Origin: a bacterium
GTDB taxonomy: Bacteria; Planctomycetota; B15-G4; JADJEK01
Length of the DNA: 10,666 nt
Assembly: GCA_030428825.1 (NCBI GenBank)
Contig: JAUIEL010000178.1
Span: forward strand, 1-10,666
Direction: 5' to 3'
A model generated the notes under the pieces. That model was not told the DNA's origin and ran no database searches. It was given only the letters and a program-made list of their open reading frames with translations. Shown piece by piece: positions 1 through 8,605 of the stretch. The number at the start of each line of letters is the position of its first letter. Positions within the stretch are counted from its first letter, which is position 1. The position numbers were made by a program, and so were the translations under genes.

Positions 1-1269
<1,269 letters not shown>

Positions 1270-1540
1270 GATCGTGAGAGGGATCCTACGGACGCGGCGC
1301 CGGGAGCGGGAGGCGGAGATCCGGATCGTCCGACGGGCGCGCCGGACGCCCGCCCCCCTCCTCCCTCGCGGCCGGCGACCCGACCGCGCTCGAATCGGTC
1401 GGGGAGCGGCCGTGGACCGGCGCCGGGAATCCGCGAGGATGGAGGGGAAGACCGGACCGTTCGGATCGTCTCCGTCTCGGGAGCGCTCGTGACCGGTCCC
1501 CTCCGCTCGGTCGCCCGGCCCACCGAAAGGGAGAAGCGAC
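1270..1540. other. Divergent intergenic region
   Basis: This 271-bp gap separates the divergent phosphorylase and repeat-protein genes, so promoters for both should lie here. It is as GC-rich as the genes and I see no convincing -35/-10 or -24/-12 pair. A small hairpin can form at 1334-1352 (arms CGGGCG and CGCCCG, 7-nt loop). An open frame on the minus strand spans the region (1185-1523), but it is arginine-, glycine- and proline-rich low-complexity translation and is treated as noise. Confidence 0.6.
1526..1533 (+). promoter_or_regulatory. Ribosome binding site of the repeat protein gene
   Basis: AAAGGGAG lies 7 nt before a GTG codon at 1541. It decides the start of the following gene, because the residues after this GTG form a clean export signal or membrane anchor. 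Confidence 0.75.
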
Positions 1541-4261
1541 GTGCCCCGAACGATCATCCTCGTCCTCTTCGTCGTGCTCGCGTCGATCGCGACCGCGCTG
1601 ATGGTCGGATCGGGCGCGGACGAGTCGACCACGCCGACGGACGAGGCCGGGGCCGAGGAGCTCGCGGACGAGCTCTCGGCGGGCGGTGCGGCGCCGAGCC
1701 GGCCCGCCCCGGCCGCGCGCGCGAGCGACGCGGCGCCGGCGGCCGCGGCGACGAAGGCGGAGCCTCCCCGCGACGAGCCGACGGTCGCGGGCGTCACCGA
1801 CGCGGCGCTGGTCGGGGTCGTGTACGACCTCGGTCGGGGGTGGAACCGGACCGGGCCGTTCGCGGGGGCGACGGTCGAGGTGCGGGAGGCGGACGGCGCG
1901 TTCGAGGAGCGGTTCGCCGAGGACACGCTGCGCGGGCTCGACTTCGACTCCGCCTCCCGCCGGCGCCCCGGCGGCGTCCTCTCGTCGGTCGCGGACGCCG
2001 CCCCGACGCACGTCGTCCGGACCGACGCCGACGGGCGCTTCCGCGTCGAGGGTGTGTCGCCGAACCGCTGGACGTCGGTCCGCGTCGTCGCGGACGGATA
2101 CGTGCCGTTCGAGGTCCCGCGCGTCTTCCCCGCCCCCGAGGAGGTGCGCGACCTCGGGCGGATCGACCTCCGCCGGGGAGGCGCGCTCGCCGGCCGGGTC
2201 GTCGACGAGCACGGGCGCGCCGTCCCCGACGCCGAGGTCCTGCTCGGCGAGGACGTCGCGGCGGAGAGCGACGAGGAGGGCGCGTTCGAGGTCGGCGGCC
2301 TCCGGAACGGCGTCGTCGCCCTCCGCGCGCGACGACCGGGGGAGTGGTCCGACCTCGCGCCGACGGAGGTCGTGACCGTCCGGACGAACGACCGCGTCGA
2401 GGGGGTGCGGCTGCTCCTCCCGATCGGCGTCGAGATCGCGGGCGCGGTGCTCGACCGCGGCGGCGCGCCGGTCGCCGGCGCCTTCGTGACGGCCCGGTTC
2501 GAGACGGGCGGCGCGCGGCGACGGCCGGTCGAGTCCGTCGTCCGGACCGCCGCCGACGGGCGGTTCGCGGTCACCGGCGTCCCGCCGGAGTCGACGGCAG
2601 AGCTCGAGGTCGTCCATCCGAGCGCGCCGTCGGTCCGGCTCGAGGACGTCCGCCCGGGACGGCCGGTCACCGTCACGCTGGAGACCGTGCCCCGCCTCCT
2701 GGTGAAGGTCGTGCAGGCCGGCACCGGGAACGCGCTCGAGCCGTCGCGCGCGCGCTGGTTCGTCGACTCGCGCTCGACCGGCGTCGGGCGCCCGTCGCGG
2801 TCGGCGTGGTTCGACGGGGAGCTCCTGTCGATGCTCCGGGTCGGGGGAGCGACGTACGCCTTCCCGATCTTCGGCGCCGGCGAGGCGGACCTCCTCGTCG
2901 ACGCCCCGCTGCACGTCCCCGCGACACCGGACGAGCCGCTCGTCGTCGACGGGCTCCGGGACGTCGGGCCGATCACGCTCGAGCTGACGCCGGCGCCGGC
3001 GATCCTCGGTCAGGTGGTGGAGGTCGGCGGCGCGCCGATCCGGGGGGCGACGGTCGTCCACGTCGACGGGGAGGGGCGCGCGGTCGCGTCCGGCGTCTCG
3101 CGCGCGGACGGGCGGTTCCTCCTCGCGCGGGCCGCGGACGGCGGCGCGCTGGTCGCGACGGCGGCGGGGTACGCCCGCGGCTCGACCGGGAAGCTGCGGG
3201 ACGCGCTCCTCGTGCTCGAACCGGAGAACCTCATCGTCGGGACGGTGACCGGGTTCGACGGACGGCCGGCGGTCGACCTCGGACTGATCGTCCACGGGCC
3301 GAACCCGTTCTTCCGATCGAGCGAGGCGTTCGTCACGCGGACCCGGACGGACGGGAAGGGGGAGTACGTCGCCCGCGCCCTCCCGTCGGGGTCGTACCGC
3401 GTCCACCTGGCGGCGTGCGCGTCGCTCGCCCCGGGCCGCGAGGTGATCCCGCGCGGGGAGACCCGCCTCGACCTCGACCTCCGGCGATCGCACGGGACGC
3501 TGCGCGGCCGGGTGTTCGTCGACGACCTCCCGGCGGACGGCGCCGTCGTCCGCCTCTCGAACCGAGGGACGAATCGGTCGCTCGAGGTGTCGACCGCGCC
3601 CGGCGGGACGTACCGCTTCCCGATCCTCCCCGCGGGCGCCTACGCGCTGCACGTCCGGCGCGACGGCCGGCCGCTGGGGGAGGTCGTGCCGACGACGATC
3701 CTCGCGGGGTCGCACGTCGAGCGCGACGTCCTCGTCCGGACCTCCAGCGTCTCCGGCGTCGTCGGCGGCCTCTCCGACGGGCCCGCCGTCGTCCGGCTGA
3801 TCGGCGGCGACGGCGACCGCACGATCGAGGACGAACGGATGACCGACGCCGCGGGAACGTTCCGGTTCGTCGACCTGCCGTCCGGCGGATACCGGCTCTC
3901 CGCGAGCGCCCCCGGGCTCGTGGCCGCGCCGCGCCTCTACCGCGTCGGCCCCGGCGCGAACGGGCCGGTGACGCTCCCGCTCGTCGAGTCGACGATCGCC
4001 GTGCTCGACCCTCCCGACGGGACGTGGACGATCGAGGAGATCGAGGCGACGCCCGAGGGCGGAGAACCCGGCCGGCCCCGGGTCCGCCGCCACTCCGACG
4101 GCGCGCTCCTCCTCGACGCGCTCCCGGTCGGGAAGACGAGGCTCGAGGTCCGGCTCGAGGCGGCCGACCGCGAGACGCGCCCCCGCTGGATCCGCCGCAC
4201 CCTGGACGTCGAGCTCGCCGCGGGCGGCCCGAACCGGTTCCCGCTCGCCGACGAGAAGTGA
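1541..4261 (+). CDS. Exported protein with ~8 carboxypeptidase-regulatory-like domains
   Basis: A 906-aa protein of unknown specific function that probably acts outside the cytoplasm. It starts at GTG behind a good ribosome site. Residues 1-25 form one hydrophobic segment (ILVLFVVLASIATALMV) with an arginine before it, acting as signal peptide or anchor; 26-80 is Ala/Pro/Glu-rich linker. Then come about eight beta-sandwich repeats of the CarboxypepD_reg type, roughly 89-190, 215-289, 297-381, 382-481 (divergent), 486-560, 565-648, 652-731 and 735-812. The recurrent hallmarks are an opening G-x-V-x-D-x-x-G-x-P-V and a closing ADGRF-x-V-x-G-V or G-x-Y-R-L, as in AGRVVDEHGRAVPDAEV and TAADGRFAVTGVPP. 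A less clear C-terminal stretch (813-906) ends at TGA. No catalytic peptidase domain is visible, so despite the fold name it is not a carboxypeptidase. Such repeat chains usually serve as surface, adhesion or transport scaffolds; the role here is open. It stands alone on its strand. Confidence 0.9.
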   Translation: MPRTIILVLFVVLASIATALMVGSGADESTTPTDEAGAEELADELSAGGAAPSRPAPAARASDAAPAAAATKAEPPRDEPTVAGVTDAALVGVVYDLGRGWNRTGPFAGATVEVREADGAFEERFAEDTLRGLDFDSASRRRPGGVLSSVADAAPTHVVRTDADGRFRVEGVSPNRWTSVRVVADGYVPFEVPRVFPAPEEVRDLGRIDLRRGGALAGRVVDEHGRAVPDAEVLLGEDVAAESDEEGAFEVGGLRNGVVALRARRPGEWSDLAPTEVVTVRTNDRVEGVRLLLPIGVEIAGAVLDRGGAPVAGAFVTARFETGGARRRPVESVVRTAADGRFAVTGVPPESTAELEVVHPSAPSVRLEDVRPGRPVTVTLETVPRLLVKVVQAGTGNALEPSRARWFVDSRSTGVGRPSRSAWFDGELLSMLRVGGATYAFPIFGAGEADLLVDAPLHVPATPDEPLVVDGLRDVGPITLELTPAPAILGQVVEVGGAPIRGATVVHVDGEGRAVASGVSRADGRFLLARAADGGALVATAAGYARGSTGKLRDALLVLEPENLIVGTVTGFDGRPAVDLGLIVHGPNPFFRSSEAFVTRTRTDGKGEYVARALPSGSYRVHLAACASLAPGREVIPRGETRLDLDLRRSHGTLRGRVFVDDLPADGAVVRLSNRGTNRSLEVSTAPGGTYRFPILPAGAYALHVRRDGRPLGEVVPTTILAGSHVERDVLVRTSSVSGVVGGLSDGPAVVRLIGGDGDRTIEDERMTDAAGTFRFVDLPSGGYRLSASAPGLVAAPRLYRVGPGANGPVTLPLVESTIAVLDPPDGTWTIEEIEATPEGGEPGRPRVRRHSDGALLLDALPVGKTRLEVRLEAADRETRPRWIRRTLDVELAAGGPNRFPLADEK

Positions 4262-4271
4262 GCCGGGCGCC

Positions 4272-5412
4272 TCAGGCCGTCCCCCACCCGTACGCCGCGC
4301 AGAGCAGGACGACGACGAGGACCGGCGCCCGGAGCCGCATCAGCAGGAACGCGGCGGCGACGACGACCGCCATGTCGACCGGGCCGCCGACGGCGCTGGT
4401 GAAGATCGGGCGGTAGAGAGCGGCGAGGAGCAGGCCGACCACCGACGCGTTCAGGCCGGCCGCCGCGCCGGCGACGCGGGGCGCGGCGGTCCCACGCGCC
4501 ATGCAGCCCGACCACCAGCAGGAACCCGGGGAGGAAGATGCCGAGCGTCGCGACCGCGGCGCCGACCCACGGGGTGCCGGGCGACAGCTCGGCCCCGAGG
4601 AAGCCGGCGAGCGAGAACATCGGCCCGGGGATCGCCTGCGCCGCCGCGTAGCCGGTCAGGAACCGGTCGGTCGGGACGGTCTCGCCGAGGACGTTCTGGA
4701 GGAGCGGGAGGACGACGTGGCCGCCCCCGAAGACGAGGCTGCCGGCCTGGAAGAAGTCGCCGAACCGGCGGACCTCCGGGGCGAGCGAGGCGGCGAGCGG
4801 AAGTCCGACGAAGAGCGCCGCGAACAGGAGGAGCGGCGCCGCGCGCGCCCTCCCGTCGCGCGACGCGCCGTCCGCGCCGCCGCCCCCGCCCCCGAGTCCG
4901 GCCGCCGCCCCGACGAGCGCCGCCACCACGAGCGCGCCGAACTGCGCCGCGAGCCCCGGCGCGACCAGGAGGGCCGCCGCGGTGAGGACGCCGAGCGCCG
5001 CCGTCGTCCTCGTCCGGCAGAACCGCCCCGCCATCTTCCACGTCGCGTCGGCCACGACGACGACGGCGAGGAGCTTCAGCCCGTGGACGACGCCGAGGAA
5101 CCCCGCGTGCTCCGACAGCCGGCTCCCGGCGACCGAAAGCAGGACGAGCAGGACGAACGAGGGCGCGGTGAACCCGACGAACGCGGCGACGCCGCCGACG
5201 AGTCCGGCCCGGCGCAGGCCGATCGCGAAGCCGACCTGGCTCGACGCCGGTCCGGGGAGGAACTGCGACAGGGCGAGGATCCGCGCGAACGCCGCGTCGT
5301 CGAGCCATCCCAGCCGCTCGACGAACGCGGTCCGGAAGTAGCCGATGTGCGCCGCCGGCCCGCCGAAGCTCGTCAGCCCGAGCAGGAGGAAGCGCCAGAA
5401 GACGCCGAGCAT
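4272..5412 (-). CDS. chrA: Chromate transporter (CHR/ChrA) family, frameshifted near the 3' end
   Basis: Inner-membrane protein of the CHR family, whose characterised members export chromate; the substrate here is not proven. From ATG 5412 the first CHR half carries SFGGPAAHIGYFRTAF (15-30) and LPGPASSQVGFAIGLRRAG (52-70). A glycine-rich linker (172-180) follows, and the second half carries FQAGSLVFGGGHVVLPLLQN (221-240) and AQAIPGP (258-264). After residue ~310 (TGGGACCGC, near 4483) this frame turns into arginine-rich noise. The expected last two membrane helices (GLNASVVGLLLAALYRP, then VVVLLCAAYGWGTA) continue in the +1 frame to TGA at 4272. Joined, the product is about 380 aa, normal for a two-domain ChrA. 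The start lies 6 bp after the permease stop, so it probably relies on translational coupling. Either a real mutation (inactive or split protein) or a one-base sequence error explains the break; an ATG at 4502 could also let the tail be made separately. Confidence 0.88.
4478..4502 (-). other. Apparent frameshift site in chrA
   Basis: On the coding strand the run GCCCCG has its four C at 4481-4478. Dropping one C gives W-D-R-R-A-R-V-A-G-A-A-A-G-L-N, joining both halves of the transporter. An ATG at 4502 in the downstream frame overlaps the upstream frame (CATGGC). Confidence 0.65.
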
Positions 5413-5418
5413 GGGCCG

Positions 5419-6255
5419 CTATCCCGAGACGTCCCGCCGCGTGAAGACGGCGAGGCCGACGAGCGTCGCGACGACCGCCGTCGCGAGCGGGACGCCGACC
5501 GAGAGGACCGCGTCGCCCGGCGCACGATACACGGACGTCCCGGCGGTCAGCCGCTCGAGCACGTCGAACGGGCGGACGATCCAGGTCGTGAAGACGAACC
5601 GGTCGACCGGCCCCCCGAGCACGAACGCGACCCCCGCCCCGCCCGCGAGGACGGCCAGCCCCGAGACGATCGCCGTCGTCGCCTGCCGCGCCACGGCCGA
5701 GACCGCCAGGGCGACGGCGGCGGTGGCGAAGAGCGCGAGGTCGGTCCGGAGGGACGCGAGCAGGAGGTCGACGCGGAGGGACGCGGCCGAGAACGCCTCC
5801 CCCTGGAGCTGGACGTCCGCCACGTCGGAGAAGCCGAGCGTCGGCCCGCCGACCGCGAGCGAGAGGAGGAGGTCGAGCGCGACCGCCGCCGTCGTGGCGA
5901 CGAGGAGCGCGACGAGCCGGCCGAGGTAGTGCGCCGCTCGCGAGACCGGCCGCCCCAGGAGCATCCGGAGCTGCCCCCGCTCCGCCTCCCCCGCCAGCGA
6001 CTGGGCGGCGAGCACCGCCATCAGGACCGCCCACAGGAACAGCCCCGACCCCGCCGACCGCGCGGCGAGGTGGAACCCGTTCAGCGCGACGTCGTCGAGG
6101 AGCTCGTCGGCGCCGCGGCTCCGGATCTCGACCAGCGCGAGGAGCTTCGCCCCGAGGAGGATCGCGAGCGACACCAGCGCGAACGAGCGCTGCGCCCGGA
6201 GCTTCGTCAGCTCGACCGCCGCCGCGCGCGCGGTGCCGCGGATCAGGCCGCTCAC
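5419..6255 (-). CDS. ABC-2-type transporter permease
   Basis: A 278-aa integral membrane subunit of an ABC exporter, partnering the ATPase encoded just upstream. The start is the GTG at 6255, whose last two bases plus the next A form the ATPase stop (GTGA overlap). GGGAGGG at 6262-6268 lies about 7 nt upstream as ribosome site. About six hydrophobic segments are visible: around 24-42, 68-88, 108-136, 172-189, 193-214 and 252-271. After the second comes the typical ABC-2 cytoplasmic segment AGEAERGQLRMLLGRPVSR (88-106), seen in the permease group that includes the NosY/BcrB-like families. The substrate cannot be read from the sequence. The open frame extends further upstream (to 6555), but that part only overlaps the ATPase in another frame and is arginine-rich noise. 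The ChrA gene follows after 6 bp. Confidence 0.9.
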   Translation of the reverse strand: MSGLIRGTARAAAVELTKLRAQRSFALVSLAILLGAKLLALVEIRSRGADELLDDVALNGFHLAARSAGSGLFLWAVLMAVLAAQSLAGEAERGQLRMLLGRPVSRAAHYLGRLVALLVATTAAVALDLLLSLAVGGPTLGFSDVADVQLQGEAFSAASLRVDLLLASLRTDLALFATAAVALAVSAVARQATTAIVSGLAVLAGGAGVAFVLGGPVDRFVFTTWIVRPFDVLERLTAGTSVYRAPGDAVLSVGVPLATAVVATLVGLAVFTRRDVSG

Positions 6256-7148
6256 GCGCCGCCCTCCCGCACGAGGTCGTGGTAGACGTCCTCGAGCGTC
6301 CGCCGCTCGCGCGTCGCCTCGTACACCGCGATCCCCGCCTCGGCGAGCGCGCCGATCGCCGTCGCCACCCTCTCGTCGCCGCCGTGCAGGGAGAGCTCGT
6401 CCGGCTCGAGCGGGAGTTCGCGCGCGGCGAGGACCCGCCGCGCCGCCGCCTCGTCGGAGACGCGCAGCCGGGTCGTCTCCCCGGCCCCGAGCAGCGCCTC
6501 GACGTCCCCCTCCGCGACCGTCCGGCCGCCGGCGAGCACGCCGACCCGGTTGCACGTCGCCTCGACCTCGGTCAGGAGGTGGCTGGAGAGGAGGATCGTC
6601 CGCCCCCGCTCGCGCGCCTCCGCCTTCAGCCGCTCTCGGACCTCGGCGATCCCGCCCGCGTCGAGCCCGTTCGTCGGCTCGTCGAGGACCAGCAGCCGCG
6701 GGTCGCCGAGGAGCGCCTGCGCGATCCCGAGCCGCTGCGTCATCCCGAGCGAGTACTGGCGGACCCGCCGGTCGCCGGCCGCGGCGAGCCCGACCGCGTC
6801 CAGCACGCGCGCGAGCTCGGCCGCCGGCGCCTCGAGCCCGAGGAGCCGCGCGTGCAGCCCGAGGTTCGCGCGCCCGGTGAGGTGCGGGAAGAAGCTCGGC
6901 GTCTCGACGAGGAACCCGACGTCCGGGAAGAGCGAAGGCGGCTTCGAGCGGAGCACGTCCCGGCCGAGGAGGCTCGCCTCGCCGGAGGTCGCGCGGAGGA
7001 GGCGCGCCAGGACCTTGATGGAGGTCGTCTTCCCGGCGCCGTTCTGGCCGAGGAACCCGTAGAGATCCCCCGCGCGCACGTCGAGGTCGACGCCGCGGAG
7101 GACCCGCTCCGCCCCGTACGACTTCTCGAGGCCGCGGACCTGGACCAC
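6252..7148 (-). CDS. ABC transporter ATP-binding protein
   Basis: A 298-aa cytoplasmic ATPase that would power the adjacent ABC-2 permease. Walker A GQNGAGKTT is at residues 34-42, the signature YSLGMTQRLGIAQALLG at 132-148 (the YSLGM variant common in BcrA-like and other ABC-2 export ATPases), Walker B RLLVLDEPTNGLD at 151-163, and the switch histidine H190 in SSHLL. After about residue 220 there is an extra C-terminal domain of ~75 residues, as often seen in this subfamily. The start is GTG 7148, 14 bp after the secretin stop; no strong ribosome site is visible, so coupling to the upstream gene is likely. BcrAB-, Nos- and drug-type systems share this architecture, so the cargo is unknown. 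Its position behind a secretin and a periplasmic protein suggests an envelope-related job, but this is inference. Confidence 0.95.
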   Translation of the reverse strand: MVQVRGLEKSYGAERVLRGVDLDVRAGDLYGFLGQNGAGKTTSIKVLARLLRATSGEASLLGRDVLRSKPPSLFPDVGFLVETPSFFPHLTGRANLGLHARLLGLEAPAAELARVLDAVGLAAAGDRRVRQYSLGMTQRLGIAQALLGDPRLLVLDEPTNGLDAGGIAEVRERLKAEARERGRTILLSSHLLTEVEATCNRVGVLAGGRTVAEGDVEALLGAGETTRLRVSDEAAARRVLAARELPLEPDELSLHGGDERVATAIGALAEAGIAVYEATRERRTLEDVYHDLVREGGA

Positions 7149-7162
7149 CGACTCGGGCAGCG

Positions 7163-8542
7163 TCAGACCCCCGGGTCGAGGAGCGGCGTGAACGGCCGCA
7201 CGATGCGCGGGGTGATGAAGAAGATCACCTGGCTCTGCTGCTCGGTGACCGACTTCGTCTTGAAGAGGTACCCGAGGATCGGGATGTCGCCGAGGATCGG
7301 GATCTTCGTGACGAGCTCGATCTGGTCGGTCGCGATCAGCCCGCCGATCCCGAACGTCTTGCCGTCGCGGACGTTCACGACCGTCGACGCGGTCCGCTGC
7401 GAGATGACCGGGTTCAGGATCCCCGACGCCCCCGACTCGACGAACGACGACACGAACGAGACGTCCGCCGTCACGTCGATCTGGATCATGTCGTCCATGA
7501 GGAGGTACGGCGTGACGATCAGCTTGACGCCGGTCTCCTCGAACTTCACCTGGACCTGGGTCAGCTGGCCCGACGCGCCGAGGACCGGCGTCTGGACGGG
7601 GATCCGGGCGCCGGTGTCGATCACCGCCCGGTGGCCGTTCAGGACCGCCATCTTCGGCGCCGACAGGACGTCGGAGTTCCGGCTGTTCTGGATCGCCCGG
7701 AAGAACGCGCGGAACTTCAGGTCGTCGTCGAAGAACGCGAGCGCCAGCGTGCCGACCTGGCTGTTCGACAGGAACGCGTCCGGGTCGAGCGGCGAGCTGA
7801 ACTTCCGGAAGAGCGAGTCCTTGTCGTTCTTCTTGATCGTGTCGCCGAGGTCGTTCGTGTCGGTCTCGCGGACCTGGAAGTTCGAGCCGAACTCGACCCC
7901 GTCCTCGAAGCTCACCTCGACGACCTTCGCCTCGATCTCGATCTGCGGGGTCTCGATCAGGAGGGCCGACATGAACTGGTCGACCTCGAGGAGGACCTCC
8001 TCGTCGCCGGTCACCATGATCAGGTCGGCGACCTTGTCGACGCCGGGGAGGAGGTTCTCGAGCGGCGAACCCTTCGGATAGTTGATGTTCTTCCGCGGGT
8101 CGATGACCATGTCCGGGATCAGGCTGATGTCGTCGACCGCGGCCGGCGTGTGCTCGGGGAGGAGCAGGATGAAGTGCTTCCCCATCCCGGAGCGGACGTA
8201 GTACAGCCGGGTCAGGCGGCCGTCGTTGGCGCGGATCGTCTGGTGGCTGAACCGGTGGTACGGGGAGAGCGAGTCGTCCCGCGCCCGCATCGTCGCCGGC
8301 GGCAGGAGCCCCGGCGGGAAGACCGGCGCCCGCGCGGCGTCGTGGTCGGCGTACGGCTCGTAGGTCGCCTCGCGGGGCGCGGGCGTCGGCGCGGGGGAGG
8401 CGACGCCGCCGCCCCCCTCGGTCCGGACCGCCACTTCGCGGAGGCGTTCGCCGTGGCGCGCGGTCGGCTCGGTGACGCAGCCGACGAGGAGCAGGGAGAG
8501 GGCGAGGATCCGTCGGGACGGACCGCGTGCGTGGTTCTCCAG
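7163..8542 (-). CDS. Secretin (GspD/PilQ/type II-III family) with lipoprotein signal, CTG start
   Basis: Predicted outer-membrane channel subunit of 459 aa. The secretin core is clear: a ring-building segment (about 172-200, LIMVTGDEEVLLEVDQFM), the EIEAKVVEVS strand (202-211), DVLSAPKMAVLNGHRAVIDT (291-310), EETGVKLIVTPYL (335-347), GGLI (400-403) and PILGDIPILGYLF (415-427), then VIFFITPRIV near the end. It is shorter than GspD (~650 aa) and has only one recognisable N-type ring domain. The first ordinary start codon, GTG 8434, has no ribosome site and would remove any export signal. Reading on upstream in frame from CTG 8542 gives a signal with positive residues, a hydrophobic core and the lipobox (RRILALSLLLVGC, Cys22), directly behind AGGAGG. 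I therefore place the start at CTG. No pilus or secretion ATPase genes are in the window. It lies 63 bp after the OmpH-like gene and 14 bp before the ABC ATPase. Confidence 0.9.
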   Translation of the reverse strand: MENHARGPSRRILALSLLLVGCVTEPTARHGERLREVAVRTEGGGGVASPAPTPAPREATYEPYADHDAARAPVFPPGLLPPATMRARDDSLSPYHRFSHQTIRANDGRLTRLYYVRSGMGKHFILLLPEHTPAAVDDISLIPDMVIDPRKNINYPKGSPLENLLPGVDKVADLIMVTGDEEVLLEVDQFMSALLIETPQIEIEAKVVEVSFEDGVEFGSNFQVRETDTNDLGDTIKKNDKDSLFRKFSSPLDPDAFLSNSQVGTLALAFFDDDLKFRAFFRAIQNSRNSDVLSAPKMAVLNGHRAVIDTGARIPVQTPVLGASGQLTQVQVKFEETGVKLIVTPYLLMDDMIQIDVTADVSFVSSFVESGASGILNPVISQRTASTVVNVRDGKTFGIGGLIATDQIELVTKIPILGDIPILGYLFKTKSVTEQQSQVIFFITPRIVRPFTPLLDPGV

Positions 8543-8554
8543 GGTTCTCCTCCT
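8540..8554 (-). promoter_or_regulatory. Perfect AGGAGG ribosome site and CTG start of the secretin
   Basis: On the coding strand AGGAGG (8554-8549) is followed by AGAACC and CTG (8542-8540), an ideal 6-nt spacing. In-frame codons from the preceding stop (8608-8606) down to GTG 8434 include no ATG, GTG or TTG, so CTG is the best-placed initiator for the lipoprotein signal. Confidence 0.7.
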
Positions 8555-8605
8555 CCGCGGAGCGCGCTCCCGCCCGAGCGCGCCCCCGCCACGATGCTCA
8601 GCCGG

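Noticed and set aside
1286..4093. A 935-codon open frame antisense to the repeat protein.
   Set aside because: Arg/Asp/Gly/Val-rich low-complexity translation, while the plus strand carries coherent repeats, a signal peptide and a ribosome site.
4230..4300. A bidirectional terminator between the convergent genes.
   Set aside because: Only 10 bp separate the stops and no stable hairpin with a T-run is visible.
3937..4480. Continuation of the first chrA frame beyond the frameshift.
   Set aside because: The translation becomes Arg/Pro-rich noise and overlaps the 3' end of the convergent gene, while the true membrane helices continue in another frame.
4501..6285. A 594-codon plus-strand frame over chrA and the permease.
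   Set aside because: Arg/Glu/Asp-rich shadow translation antisense to clear membrane proteins.
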